Source: Pardosa pseudoannulata (taxonomy: Eukaryota; Arthropoda; Arachnida; Araneae; Lycosidae). Taken from it: a stretch of 64,000 nucleotides of DNA. The notes beneath the pieces are model-generated. The model saw nothing but the letters and a program-made list of their open reading frames with translations, searched no databases and had not been told where the DNA came from. The stretch is taken from the NCBI GenBank assembly GCA_032207245.1, contig CM063498.1:95915870-95979869 (forward strand). Reading direction: 5' to 3'. The first letter of the stretch is position 1, and each line of letters opens with the position of its first letter. Shown piece by piece: positions 62,101 through 64,000 of this stretch. A program made the position numbers and the translations under genes.

Positions 62101-64000
62101 CCGAGGTAGCTTGGGTTTGGAATGTGATTATCGAAAAAATTGCCCTTGCAAGGTAATATGGTTTTCCTGTATTTTTATAATTCTGTGCCATTACTTCTCA
62201 TTTGTAAAGAATGAACTACTCAAAATCTTCTACTGTTAGCTAATTCATACATATTTTACTTGTTTCATTGTATATTGTCACGAAGATTTGAATGAACACA
62301 CTGTTTAACTTAACAAATGAATTTATTGAAGCTAAGTAGCAACTCGCAACTTTACAAGATCGAGAAGTTGCCTACAACTAGTGGGTATCAGGTTTTATAC
62401 CTGAACAGAATATTCGTGAAATAACTAATTTACATATTAAGGAAAGATCTAGAATGTTCAAGAACGTAAGGAAACAATAAATAACATTTTTAAATTAAAA
62501 ATCTGTACTTTGGATAAACCGCCATGGCAAGCATCAAACCACAATCTTCATGTCTGGATCGCATGCTTTGACTATTCGGCCACTGAGCTCGTTGGCTAAG
62601 CTTCTTAATGCAGCAATATATTTGAAAATATTGTCATATCTTGATGTAACTCCCATTGGTCTACTAGCAGTGTGTAGTATTTAATTCCTTTGACTTACAT
62701 TCATTAAATTTTAAACTGAAATTTTTTCAAAAATTTTAGCAAATACATGGTTTTAACTTGTTGGAAATGTAATATGCATCATCCTTTCAGTATTTAGAAG
62801 ATTTAACACTTAACCAGCTGGTGCTTACATGAGAAAATTTTGTTTTCATTATTATGTAAATTTGCAGTAAAAGGAAGAGAACCATGAATTGTTACAGCTT
62901 TTTCATTTATCAATATTTTTGATGAAACTTAATATAATTGCTCTTTACAGTGTTTAGTTGAAGGCTTTTTAGTTGTTTAAAATATTTATGTATATTTACA
63001 GTATTTGAAATGGTTCAAATTTCAGAAAAATAAAAGAAATTATGACCAAAAATTCCTCTTATCATTATTTATTATTACTAAAAAGAAAATATTTTATTTT
63101 TGGAATGTGTGGTACTGCTCAATACATAAGGCTTTAAGCAATGGAATACTGATATACACATGAAATTGATGACTTTTCTTTTCCGATGCAGCACCTCTAC
63201 CTTGCCTCTAGAGACCATTGAATAAATGGATATATGGCAAACTAAGCATCTTTTTTAACCACAAATTAGAAATGCTTTGAAAAAATTATCAAGTTAATTA
63301 CTGACATATTTTGCTGCATGCTTTTTTTAGTTTTAACCCTTGACGTATTTTAAATATTTCTCTTCATAGCCTAATGTACAAGGCAGAAATTGTAACCGTT
63401 GCAAGGAAGGATTCTTTAATCTGGAATCTAGAAACCCAGAAGGTTGTGCTCCTTGTTTCTGCTTTGGTGTAACACAACAATGCAGTAGTAGTTCATATTA
63501 CAGAAGTCAGGTAAGACAAATTTTGAAACAGTGTGAAATTTATGGAAGTAATGAAAATTGCTGATGTACTTTATTAGTTTGGCACGTAAGTTTTTTGATG
63601 TATGCCTATTATAGAATTTTCTGTTGTTGGCTAATTATGTATGTTTTAAATTAAATTTGTAGTTATGTGATGTGAGTAAATGTATTAAAATGAATGTTAT
63701 AGCATTAGAGAATATTGTAACAACTAGCTGGATATAAGAAAAAATATTTTTGCTAATTTTTTTGCACTAAACTTCTTTTATTGTTTTGTTTAAAAAAATT
63801 ATCATTGGTTTTTACAAATGAAAGATTAAATAATATTTGAAAAAAAATTACTGACTTTCCTCTATAGGTGTTTATGAAAAATAAAAACAGAATATTTTTA
63901 TTTGGAATGTGAACCTTCTAGTTTTTTCCAGTTCTTAATTTTACAAAATAAAACTTGTATTTATTTTTTCTCTAGATTTCAATGAGATTGGAAGACTTGC
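1192..64000 (+). CDS. HSPG2: Perlecan (basement-membrane heparan sulfate proteoglycan), internal part of gene, 42 exons
   Basis: This entry spans the whole visible coding part; the individual exons follow. Perlecan is secreted into basement membranes, where it binds laminin, collagen IV, nidogen and growth factors; those roles are known for the family, not visible here. The sequence shows 17 LDLa repeats, an Ig domain, three LDLa repeats, an Ig domain, then laminin IV domains embedded in laminin-type EGF repeats. This order (LDLa, Ig, laminin IV/EGF) is diagnostic for perlecan and separates it from LDL receptors (no EGF/YWTD blocks here) and from laminins (no LDLa). Every exon is bounded by AG and GT, and all reading frames join without a stop. 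Each LDLa has the six-cysteine spacing and a CDGxxDCxDxSDE-type calcium site. The arrays of LDLa and Ig exons are all phase 1-1, so exons could be duplicated or skipped without frame change. Both ends of the gene lie outside the window. Confidence 0.92.
1396..1515 (+). CDS. HSPG2: Perlecan exon 2: LDLa repeat 2
   Basis: 120 nt, phase 1-1. Blocks [32 protein letters not shown]. The Asp that normally precedes the fifth cysteine is His (VVHC), so the calcium site may be weakened. NQT is a potential N-glycosylation sequon. Donor GTAAGT at 1516. Confidence 0.9.
1777..2480 (+). pseudogene. Tc1-like transposase pseudogene fragments
   Basis: Three pieces recall Tc1 transposases. [10 protein letters not shown] at about 1777-1806 resembles the start of the N-terminal helix-turn-helix. 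An open stretch at 2025-2309 has AAISKPL, NHKN and [13 protein letters not shown], matching the spacing of the catalytic region. At about 2334-2390 a second copy of the HKNW motif appears as [13 protein letters not shown] followed by a stop. So the HKNW segment occurs twice about 195 nt apart, through an internal duplication or a rearrangement. No intact frame remains. Confidence 0.7.
2734..2937 (+). repeat. tRNA-derived SINE, CCAAA-tail family, copy 1, with target-site duplication
   Basis: A 178-nt insertion (2747-2924) inside the Tc1 remnant, flanked by a perfect 13-bp duplication CCAAAGAAACTTT (2734-2746 and 2925-2937). The head has tRNA-like RNA polymerase III boxes: TGGTTAGGGCG (A-like, 2760-2770) and GGTTCGAATCC (B box, 2796-2806). 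The body carries GGCTTTAAGCAGTAGGTCC and TCTCATTAGCCCTCGTG, which recur in the other copies. The tail is a CCAAA repeat instead of poly-A. Confidence 0.9.
3936..3960. repeat. Poly-T run
   Basis: 25 consecutive T in an intron. Confidence 0.95.
4537..4650 (+). CDS. HSPG2: Perlecan exon 3: LDLa repeat 3
   Basis: 114 nt, phase 1-1. Blocks [32 protein letters not shown]. As in the previous repeat, His replaces the calcium-ligand Asp before the fifth cysteine. The exon ends CP plus one base, then GTAATA. Confidence 0.9.
4651..6504 (+). other. Intron
   Basis: 1.85 kb of AT-rich sequence. I see no exon, mobile element or strong repeat. Short open frames on either strand have no recognisable features. 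Confidence 0.7.
6505..6615 (+). CDS. HSPG2: Perlecan exon 4: LDLa repeat 4
   Basis: 111 nt, phase 1-1. Blocks [32 protein letters not shown]: a canonical repeat with all acidic calcium ligands. The open frame reads past the donor GTAAAT at 6616, so splicing, not a stop, sets the end. Confidence 0.92.
6616..7948 (+). other. Intron
   Basis: 1.3 kb, AT-rich, with short A and T runs (for example near 7540 and 7895). No element recognised. Confidence 0.7.
7949..8059 (+). CDS. HSPG2: Perlecan exon 5: LDLa repeat 5
   Basis: 111 nt, phase 1-1. Blocks [32 protein letters not shown]. Donor GTGTGT at 8060 is non-consensus but the only one fitting the phase pattern. Confidence 0.9.
8060..9101 (+). other. 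Intron
   Basis: 1.0 kb. The stretch 8390-8950 is less AT-rich than its surroundings (for example CCACTGCCGGGACAAGCC near 8911) and could be part of an old repeat, but I cannot name it. A real gene there is not supported. Confidence 0.6.
9102..9209 (+). CDS. HSPG2: Perlecan exon 6: LDLa repeat 6
   Basis: 108 nt, phase 1-1, one of the two shortest LDLa exons. Blocks [32 protein letters not shown]. Acceptor CTTTCAG at 9101, donor GTTAGA at 9210. Confidence 0.9.
9210..10207 (+). other. Intron
   Basis: 1.0 kb. Mostly AT-rich. 9640-9800 has a more mixed composition but no recognisable element. Confidence 0.65.
10208..10318 (+). CDS. HSPG2: Perlecan exon 7: LDLa repeat 7
   Basis: 111 nt, phase 1-1. 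Blocks [32 protein letters not shown]. Donor GTAAGG at 10319. Confidence 0.92.
10319..10997 (+). other. Intron
   Basis: 0.68 kb, AT-rich. A 60-codon open frame at 10562-10744 has no recognisable domain and lacks splice and cysteine signals; I treat it as chance. Confidence 0.65.
10998..11114 (+). CDS. HSPG2: Perlecan exon 8: LDLa repeat 8
   Basis: 117 nt, phase 1-1. Blocks [32 protein letters not shown]. First of five consecutive repeats (exons 8-12) sharing a KYDC/QYDC plus DG(S/T)DE signature and a P-x-x-C leader. Arg replaces the usual Gly after CD. Confidence 0.92.
11846..12015 (+). repeat. CCAAA-tail SINE family, diverged copy 2
   Basis: Shares landmarks with the copy at 2747: GGTAGGATGCTG (A-box region), GGGTTTGAATC (B box), and CAGTCTCATTAGCCCTCATG near 11964, then a run like TGTAGACTGTAGT. 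Boundaries approximate; no duplication seen. Confidence 0.75.
12034..12237 (+). pseudogene. Possible Tc1-like transposase remnant
   Basis: A 67-residue open frame contains [15 protein letters not shown] and, further on, KVNPEY and HPGD. The spacing resembles the Tc1 segment with NWT, then SDESKICLF, then the HGGG region, but the catalytic DE is replaced and the GGG is lost. It has no splice context of the perlecan gene. The match is from memory of the family pattern and is tentative. Confidence 0.35.
12554..12670 (+). CDS. HSPG2: Perlecan exon 9: LDLa repeat 9
   Basis: 117 nt, phase 1-1. Blocks [32 protein letters not shown]. The calcium-site Asp of CDG is Asn (CNR). Very similar to exon 10, including an identical stretch covering RQYDCRDGS. 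Confidence 0.92.
13261..13540. repeat. Almost pure A/T low-complexity tract
   Basis: Across about 280 nt only a handful of G or C occur; runs of T and A alternate. Likely expanded low-complexity DNA. Confidence 0.85.
13740..14300. other. Unclassified segment with shifted composition, perhaps an old repeat
   Basis: This stretch is clearly less AT-rich than the flanking intron (for example CCCACGTGGTATTTGGTCC near 14081 and GGCAGCCCAGTATGTCTGGG near 14249). No frame, terminal repeat or duplication is visible. An inserted element is the simplest reading. Confidence 0.35.
14371..14446. repeat. (TA)n microsatellite
   Basis: About 38 TA units with few interruptions. Confidence 0.95.
14677..14793 (+). 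CDS. HSPG2: Perlecan exon 10: LDLa repeat 10
   Basis: 117 nt, phase 1-1. Blocks [32 protein letters not shown]. Same Asn at the calcium site as exon 9; the two are probably products of a local exon duplication. Donor GTAGGT at 14794. Confidence 0.92.
14794..16012 (+). other. Intron, possible old DNA-element debris
   Basis: 1.2 kb. The stretch from about 15110 has a palindromic GATTTAAATCAGC/GATTTAAATC motif, and a related AGCTGATTTAAAT occurs at about 15700, which might be the ends of an old element of about 600 bp. This is only suggestive. Confidence 0.5.
16013..16129 (+). CDS. HSPG2: Perlecan exon 11: LDLa repeat 11
   Basis: 117 nt, phase 1-1. Blocks [32 protein letters not shown]. Followed by a short 215-nt intron. 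Confidence 0.92.
16345..16467 (+). CDS. HSPG2: Perlecan exon 12: LDLa repeat 12
   Basis: 123 nt, phase 1-1. Blocks [32 protein letters not shown], then TS before the donor GTAAGT at 16468. Last member of the exon 8-12 subgroup and close to exon 11. Confidence 0.92.
16468..17258 (+). other. Intron
   Basis: 0.8 kb, AT-rich, with a short AGT trinucleotide run near 16600. Nothing else seen. Confidence 0.7.
17259..17369 (+). CDS. HSPG2: Perlecan exon 13: LDLa repeat 13
   Basis: 111 nt, phase 1-1. Blocks [32 protein letters not shown]: canonical. Donor GTTTGT at 17370 is weak. Confidence 0.92.
17639..17844 (+). repeat. CCAAA-tail SINE family, copy 3, with target-site duplication
   Basis: The 178-nt body 17653-17830 is flanked by a perfect 14-bp duplication TATTAATTTTTCCA (17639-17652, 17831-17844). 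It has TGGTTAGGGCACTG and GGTTCGAATCCC polymerase III boxes and is closely similar to the copy at 2747, so this is a relatively young insertion. Confidence 0.92.
18213..18372. repeat. 76-bp tandem duplication
   Basis: Units start with AAATAGCTTATC at 18213 and 18289, with a partial third unit (AAATAGCTA) at 18365. Both full units contain TTTTGTATACAAGTTT; they differ at several positions, so the duplication is not recent. Confidence 0.85.
18927..19034 (+). CDS. HSPG2: Perlecan exon 14: LDLa repeat 14
   Basis: 108 nt, phase 1-1. Blocks [32 protein letters not shown]: canonical. Consensus donor GTAAGT at 19035; the next intron is only 235 nt. Confidence 0.92.
19270..19380 (+). CDS. HSPG2: Perlecan exon 15: LDLa repeat 15
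   Basis: 111 nt, phase 1-1. Blocks [32 protein letters not shown]: canonical. Confidence 0.92.
19381..20682 (+). other. Intron
   Basis: 1.3 kb of AT-rich sequence. No element or coding signal recognised. Confidence 0.7.
20683..20799 (+). CDS. HSPG2: Perlecan exon 16: LDLa repeat 16
   Basis: 117 nt, phase 1-1. Blocks [37 protein letters not shown]. Good polypyrimidine tract before the acceptor at 20682. The last base joins exon 17 to form a Trp codon. Confidence 0.92.
20800..23184 (+). other. Intron with a near-perfect hairpin
   Basis: 2.4 kb, AT-rich. The only strong structure is the 99-nt hairpin at 22532-22630. Confidence 0.75.
22532..22630. repeat. Near-perfect inverted repeat, 47-nt arms, 5-nt loop
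   Basis: Left arm 22532-22578 and right arm 22584-22630 pair at 45 of 47 positions around the loop TACAT. Such a stem could fold in the transcript. It may be a foldback insertion or a hairpin RNA precursor; the sequence alone does not decide. Confidence 0.9.
23185..23295 (+). CDS. HSPG2: Perlecan exon 17: LDLa repeat 17
   Basis: 111 nt, phase 1-1. Blocks [32 protein letters not shown]. Last repeat of the first LDLa block; a 164-nt intron separates it from the Ig domain. Confidence 0.92.
23460..23516 (+). CDS. HSPG2: Perlecan exon 18: start of Ig domain 1
   Basis: 57 nt, phase 1-1, about 19 residues ([19 protein letters not shown]). It supplies the first strand of an Ig fold that continues in exon 19 (GREVVFRC). 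Splitting an Ig domain after its first strand differs from the single-exon Ig domain at 36059. Confidence 0.88.
23632..23679. repeat. (TA)n microsatellite
   Basis: About 24 uninterrupted TA units. Confidence 0.95.
23839..23889. repeat. Short near-perfect hairpin, 23-nt arms, 5-nt loop
   Basis: Arms 23839-23861 and 23867-23889 match at 22 of 23 positions around the loop TTGTT. Confidence 0.88.
24817..25005 (+). repeat. CCAAA-tail SINE family, diverged copy 4
   Basis: GATGGCTGAATAGTAGAGCACTG resembles the A-box region and GGGTTCAAATCC is the B box. GGCTTTAAGCAGTAAGTCC and GTAGACCATAG follow as in copy 1. The tail is CACCAAACCACATC. Boundaries approximate. Confidence 0.85.
25205..25429 (+). 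CDS. HSPG2: Perlecan exon 19: main part of Ig domain 1
   Basis: 225 nt, phase 1-1. GREVVFRC contains the first Ig cysteine, VKWIRADNR the core Trp, and the EHSGVYIC motif the D/E-x-G-x-Y-x-C of an I-set domain. The sequence resembles the first Ig domain of other perlecans. Donor is GTAAAT at 25430. If it is not used, the frame continues for 25 codons to a stop at 25504-25506, ending in a basic tail ([11 protein letters not shown]). Confidence 0.9.
25430..31033 (+). other. Longest intron, 5.6 kb
   Basis: Separates Ig domain 1 from the second LDLa block. It is AT-rich throughout. I recognise only the TTAA-flanked MITE at 30395-30632. AATAAA occurs near 25646, about 140 nt after the in-frame read-through stop. 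Nothing supports a missed exon, but very divergent short exons cannot be excluded. Confidence 0.65.
30395..30632. mobile_element. Small piggyBac-like MITE
   Basis: The left end after TTAA reads CACTAGAACTGCAGGAGGGG with a GGGTCATTGTGACCC core. The reverse complement of the right end reads GATTAGAGCTGCAACAAGGG with GGGTCATTTTGACC. The left flank is TTAA and the right flank CTAA (a decayed TTAA). About 238 bp, no coding capacity. Confidence 0.7.
31034..31180 (+). CDS. HSPG2: Perlecan exon 20: linker and LDLa repeat 18
   Basis: 147 nt, phase 1-1. A proline-rich linker ([14 protein letters not shown]) precedes blocks [32 protein letters not shown]. The acceptor chosen is at 31032-31033 (ATTTAG). 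An in-frame alternative at 30930-30931 (GTGTGCAG, better pyrimidine context) would add 34 mostly hydrophobic residues. I prefer the shorter form because the linker is then typical. Confidence 0.82.
32457..32518. repeat. Short near-perfect hairpin, 24-nt arms, 14-nt loop
   Basis: Arms 32457-32480 and 32495-32518 match at 23 of 24 positions. Confidence 0.88.
32641..32818 (+). repeat. CCAAA-tail SINE family, diverged copy 5
   Basis: GCAGTAGTTGAGTTGTTAATGTG and GGATTTAAATCCCACTG match the A- and B-box regions. GCTTTAGGCAGTAAGTT follows, then CAGTGCTCTGA and an A run. The most diverged recognisable member apart from the copy near 61480. Confidence 0.65.
33009..33128 (+). CDS. HSPG2: Perlecan exon 21: LDLa repeat 19
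   Basis: 120 nt, phase 1-1. Blocks [16 protein letters not shown] (with the Trp typical of the calcium site), [16 protein letters not shown]. Donor GTAAGT at 33129. Confidence 0.92.
33129..34728 (+). other. Intron
   Basis: 1.6 kb, AT-rich. Possible degenerate hAT-like sequence near 34075 (AGTGGTATTAAACTTTTT). Nothing coding. Confidence 0.65.
34729..34860 (+). CDS. HSPG2: Perlecan exon 22: LDLa repeat 20
   Basis: 132 nt, phase 1-1. A short SPNPPGSP leader precedes [32 protein letters not shown]. One extra residue lies between the second and third cysteines (LSGDQ). Last LDLa before Ig domain 2. Confidence 0.92.
34861..36058 (+). other. Intron
   Basis: 1.2 kb. CAGAGGTTTCTAACTTGGG at about 35085 resembles the end of a hAT element; no opposite end found. 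The rest is AT-rich. Confidence 0.6.
36059..36346 (+). CDS. HSPG2: Perlecan exon 23: Ig domain 2
   Basis: 288 nt, phase 1-1, one complete Ig I-set domain. [17 protein letters not shown] gives the first cysteine, [10 protein letters not shown] the core Trp, and SDQGAWSC the motif with the second cysteine (Trp instead of Tyr). A proline-rich linker follows. It sits just before the laminin-like region. Consensus donor GTAAGT at 36347. Confidence 0.93.
36347..38251 (+). other. Intron with a hairpin
   Basis: 1.9 kb. Contains short G or C runs (36631-36641, 37030-37039) and the hairpin at 38049-38105. Open frames here have no recognisable domain. Confidence 0.7.
38049..38105. repeat. Short near-perfect hairpin, 26-nt arms, 5-nt loop
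   Basis: Arms 38049-38074 and 38080-38105 match at 25 of 26 positions around the loop AATTA. Confidence 0.9.
38252..38376 (+). CDS. HSPG2: Perlecan exon 24: split laminin EGF half before L4 domain 1
   Basis: 125 nt, phase 1 to 0, marking the change from phase-1 exons to the laminin-type exon set. It encodes [11 protein letters not shown] and then [17 protein letters not shown], the C-x-C-F-G-(V/I)-T motif that opens each laminin IV module (compare [10 protein letters not shown] at 55414 and [10 protein letters not shown] at 63453). Confidence 0.92.
38377..40357 (+). other. Intron with antisense tRNA-SINE
   Basis: 2.0 kb. Contains the SINE at 39891-40166. The rest is AT-rich. Confidence 0.7.
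39875..40182 (-). repeat. Second tRNA-derived SINE family, antisense, with 16-bp target-site duplication
   Basis: The 276-nt body (39891-40166) is flanked by a perfect duplication TTAACAGTGATTAATA (39875-39890, 40167-40182). On the minus strand the head reads GCCCAGTGGCATTAGCGTAG (A-box region), then GAGGTTCGATCCCCGGGC (B box). It is strikingly GC-richer than the intron and unrelated in its body to the CCAAA-tail family. The perfect long duplication suggests a recent insertion. Confidence 0.88.
40358..40570 (+). CDS. HSPG2: Perlecan exon 25: laminin IV domain 1, first part
   Basis: 213 nt, phase 0-0, 71 residues, from [12 protein letters not shown] to [21 protein letters not shown] is the family motif (compare [11 protein letters not shown] in L4 domain 2). 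Laminin IV (type A) domains are globular inserts within an EGF repeat. Confidence 0.92.
40571..42169 (+). other. Intron with a hAT transposase remnant
   Basis: 1.6 kb. Holds the hAT transposase tail at about 40741-40998. ATTTGGC/GCCAAAT-type motifs lie on both sides (40655-40690 and 41550-41625) and may belong to the same old element. Confidence 0.6.
40741..40998 (+). pseudogene. hAT transposase C-terminal fragment
   Basis: An open frame ending at 40998 contains [20 protein letters not shown] and then [14 protein letters not shown]. This matches the shape of the hAT dimerisation domain (A-x-x-x-L-x-I-P-x-(S/T)-x-x-x-E-R-x-F-S-x-x-G-N-I-x-x-x-x-R-x-x-L). Only the last 80 or so residues remain and key Arg residues are changed, so it is a relic. 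It is unrelated to perlecan and has no matching splice sites. Confidence 0.6.
42170..42346 (+). CDS. HSPG2: Perlecan exon 26: laminin IV domain 1, middle part
   Basis: 177 nt, phase 0-0, 59 residues: [11 protein letters not shown] and [12 protein letters not shown] are the landmarks (compare [11 protein letters not shown] and [10 protein letters not shown] in module 2). In module 2 the same 59 codons are split into two exons of 31 and 28 codons at exactly the position before GNG. Confidence 0.93.
42347..43711 (+). other. Intron with an unclassified insertion-like stretch
   Basis: 1.4 kb. 42550-43060 has a distinctly different base composition (ACCGGTATCGATAC near 42558, CCGGGATTCACCGGAGG near 42960) and an A run at 42727-42747. 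Probably an old mobile element, family not recognised. Confidence 0.5.
43712..43857 (+). CDS. HSPG2: Perlecan exon 27: laminin IV domain 1, last part
   Basis: 146 nt, phase 0 to 2. GEWQKNEGQ, then [25 protein letters not shown], which ends the L4 fold (compare [16 protein letters not shown] in exon 37). The phase-2 exit is the same in both modules. Confidence 0.92.
44328..44426. repeat. Imperfect inverted repeat, 36-nt arms
   Basis: Arms 44328-44363 and 44391-44426 match at 29 of 36 positions, with a 27-nt spacer. MITE-like. Confidence 0.75.
45079..45155. repeat. (TA)n microsatellite
   Basis: About 38 TA units, nearly uninterrupted. Confidence 0.95.
46013..46124 (+). CDS. HSPG2: Perlecan exon 28: end of L4 domain 1 and resumed laminin EGF
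   Basis: 112 nt, phase 2 to 0. [14 protein letters not shown] is followed by [16 protein letters not shown], the point where the interrupted EGF repeat resumes. In module 2 the corresponding sequence ([16 protein letters not shown]) sits in a larger exon together with the content of exon 29. Confidence 0.92.
46125..47503 (+). other. Intron
   Basis: 1.4 kb. Short TA run near 46689 and an A run near 46813. Nothing else recognised. Confidence 0.7.
47504..47629 (+). CDS. HSPG2: Perlecan exon 29: laminin EGF repeat segment
   Basis: 126 nt, phase 0-0. [12 protein letters not shown], then [18 protein letters not shown], the classic start of a laminin EGF repeat. Donor GTTAGT at 47630. Confidence 0.92.
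47630..50098 (+). other. Intron with a hAT MITE
   Basis: 2.5 kb. Contains the hAT MITE at 48160-48829 and a loosely repetitive TTTATATGCCATT stretch at about 49590-49690. Confidence 0.75.
48160..48829. mobile_element. hAT-type MITE
   Basis: The left end is CGGTGATTCTCAGCCTTTTT and the reverse complement of the right end is CAGTGATTCTCAACCACTG, the CAGNGNTTCTCAACC termini of hAT elements. The flanking octamers TTGTATAG (48152-48159) and ATGTATAA (48830-48837) agree at six of eight positions, fitting a decayed 8-bp duplication. 670 bp, no transposase frame. Confidence 0.85.
50099..50226 (+). CDS. HSPG2: Perlecan exon 30: laminin EGF repeats
   Basis: 128 nt, phase 0 to 2. [20 protein letters not shown] ends one repeat; [15 protein letters not shown] opens the next. 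The PCPCPL motif starts an extra EGF-like segment that module 2 lacks. Confidence 0.92.
50227..54010 (+). other. Intron, 3.8 kb, with SINE
   Basis: Contains the SINE at 51849-52012. A mixed-composition stretch at about 52380-52600 is unexplained. I checked for further EGF-type cysteine patterns and saw none. Confidence 0.65.
51849..52012 (+). repeat. CCAAA-tail SINE family, copy 6
   Basis: TGGTTAGGGTGCTGG (A box region) and GGGTTTGAATCC (B box) are followed by TGCTTTAAGCTATAGGTCCC, GTCTCATTAGCCCTCGTG and AAATCAAACCAAAT. Close to copy 1 but with a short deletion before the middle block. No clear duplication found. Confidence 0.88.
54011..54156 (+). CDS. HSPG2: Perlecan exon 31: laminin EGF repeat segment (module 1 only)
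   Basis: 146 nt, phase 2 to 1. [18 protein letters not shown], then [18 protein letters not shown]. Together with the end of exon 30 it makes the EGF-like repeat missing from module 2. Confidence 0.92.
54236..54309 (+). CDS. HSPG2: Perlecan exon 32: laminin EGF repeat segment
   Basis: 74 nt, phase 1 to 0. [19 protein letters not shown] then LCQCK. Same length and phase as exon 40 ([10 protein letters not shown] ... CPCK), so homologous. The intron before it is only 79 nt. Confidence 0.92.
54310..55339 (+). other. Intron with a piggyBac-like MITE
   Basis: 1.0 kb, more than half of it the MITE at 54639-55210. Confidence 0.75.
54639..55210. mobile_element. piggyBac-like MITE
   Basis: TTAA at both ends (54639-54642, 55207-55210) with termini CCCTCATAATATTA and, inverted at the right, CCCTGGCAGTATTA. 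TTAA flanks plus CCCT...AGGG ends are the hallmark of the piggyBac superfamily. 572 bp including the flanks, no transposase frame. Confidence 0.82.
55340..55480 (+). CDS. HSPG2: Perlecan exon 33: laminin EGF end and split EGF start of module 2
   Basis: 141 nt, phase 0-0. [18 protein letters not shown] ends a repeat and [19 protein letters not shown] opens the next, which L4 domain 2 interrupts. Same length, phase and content as exon 41, which opens module 3. Confidence 0.93.
55481..56315 (+). other. Intron with TA/TG microsatellite
   Basis: 0.8 kb. Contains the composite microsatellite at 56095-56180. Confidence 0.75.
56095..56180. repeat. Composite (TA)n and (TG)n microsatellite
   Basis: A (TA)n run to 56137, an interruption, then (TA)n and (TG)n to about 56180. 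Confidence 0.93.
56316..56498 (+). CDS. HSPG2: Perlecan exon 34: laminin IV domain 2, first part
   Basis: 183 nt, phase 0-0, 61 residues. Contains [19 protein letters not shown] and [16 protein letters not shown] is a potential N-glycosylation sequon. Homolog of exon 25, ten codons shorter. Confidence 0.92.
56499..58141 (+). other. Intron
   Basis: 1.6 kb, AT-rich, no recognisable elements or exons. Confidence 0.7.
58142..58234 (+). CDS. HSPG2: Perlecan exon 35: laminin IV domain 2, second part
   Basis: 93 nt, phase 0-0, 31 residues: [17 protein letters not shown] to DVQIM. NYT is a potential N-glycosylation sequon. Equals the first 31 codons of exon 26. The following intron is only 104 nt. 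Confidence 0.92.
58339..58422 (+). CDS. HSPG2: Perlecan exon 36: laminin IV domain 2, third part
   Basis: 84 nt, phase 0-0, 28 residues beginning [12 protein letters not shown]. Equals the last 28 codons of exon 26. Donor GTAAGA at 58423. Confidence 0.92.
58423..59890 (+). other. Intron
   Basis: 1.5 kb. TTTAACCCTTTGAGG at about 59108 and GTAAAAGGTTTT at about 59336 could be the ends of a decayed small element; this is weak. Nothing coding. Confidence 0.6.
59891..60009 (+). CDS. HSPG2: Perlecan exon 37: laminin IV domain 2, last part
   Basis: 119 nt, phase 0 to 2. [20 protein letters not shown] then [15 protein letters not shown]. Homolog of exon 27 with the same phases. Confidence 0.92.
60010..61031 (+). 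other. Intron with a foldback MITE
   Basis: 1.0 kb, including the TTAA-flanked foldback element at 60338-60592. Confidence 0.75.
60338..60592. mobile_element. TTAA-flanked foldback MITE
   Basis: Starts and ends with TTAA (60338-60341, 60589-60592). Most of its length is an imperfect inverted repeat: about 100-nt arms (CAAATTCCAGTAAAATG... inverted as CATTTTACCAGAATTGG) around a spacer of about 53 nt. Internal AGTCTAG and TTTTTCATGC match across the arms. 255 bp. Likely a piggyBac-type non-autonomous element. Confidence 0.8.
61032..61257 (+). CDS. HSPG2: Perlecan exon 38: end of L4 domain 2 and laminin EGF repeats
   Basis: 226 nt, phase 2 to 0. [11 protein letters not shown] closes the L4 domain. 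[19 protein letters not shown] and [18 protein letters not shown] follow. It combines what module 1 has in two exons (28 and 29). Confidence 0.93.
61258..61889 (+). other. Intron with old SINE
   Basis: 0.6 kb; a diverged SINE copy covers about 61475-61680. Confidence 0.65.
61475..61680 (+). repeat. CCAAA-tail SINE family, diverged copy 7
   Basis: TAGGTTGGGTGCTA (A box region) and TTGGAATC (eroded B box) are followed by GTAACTATTCAGAATAGCTTTAGACAATAGATCCCAGTC, here split by a CA/A-rich stretch, and end in AAACCAAACCAAGC. Confidence 0.65.
61890..61992 (+). CDS. HSPG2: Perlecan exon 39: laminin EGF repeat segment
   Basis: 103 nt, phase 0 to 1. [20 protein letters not shown] then NDCQPAI. It starts like exon 30 but exits in phase 1, skipping the content of the end of exon 30 and of exon 31. 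Confidence 0.92.
62079..62152 (+). CDS. HSPG2: Perlecan exon 40: laminin EGF repeat segment
   Basis: 74 nt, phase 1 to 0. [17 protein letters not shown] then CPCK. Homolog of exon 32. Separated from exon 39 by an 86-nt intron. Confidence 0.92.
62153..63369 (+). other. Intron with possible antisense tRNA-like repeat
   Basis: 1.2 kb. 62277-62605 has a shifted composition and contains the tRNA-like minus-strand segment listed separately. The rest is AT-rich. Confidence 0.6.
62277..62605 (-). repeat. Possible antisense tRNA-derived or LTR-like repeat
   Basis: On the minus strand, GAGCTCAGTGGCCGAATAG resembles a tRNA A-box region and GTGGTTTGATGC an eroded B box about 35 nt further on. The left part (from CACGAAGATTTGAATGAAC) is a different, unidentified repeat-like sequence. 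No duplication found. Confidence 0.4.
63370..63510 (+). CDS. HSPG2: Perlecan exon 41: laminin EGF end and split EGF start of module 3
   Basis: 141 nt, phase 0-0. [18 protein letters not shown] ends a repeat and [19 protein letters not shown] opens module 3. Donor GTAAGA at 63511. Confidence 0.93.
63511..63975 (+). other. Intron
   Basis: 0.47 kb, AT-rich, nothing recognised; ends in TTTTCTCTAG. Confidence 0.75.
63976..64000 (+). CDS. HSPG2: Perlecan exon 42: start of laminin IV domain 3 (cut by window end)
   Basis: 25 visible nt in phase 0 after TCTCTAG, encoding ISMRLEDL. By position and phase it corresponds to exons 25 and 34, so a third laminin IV domain begins here. The exon continues beyond the window. 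Confidence 0.8.

Noticed and set aside
1..64000. CRISPR array, operon, or a second gene on either strand
   Set aside because: No regularly spaced direct repeats, no bacterial-type gene packing and no second set of exons were seen; this is a single eukaryotic gene.
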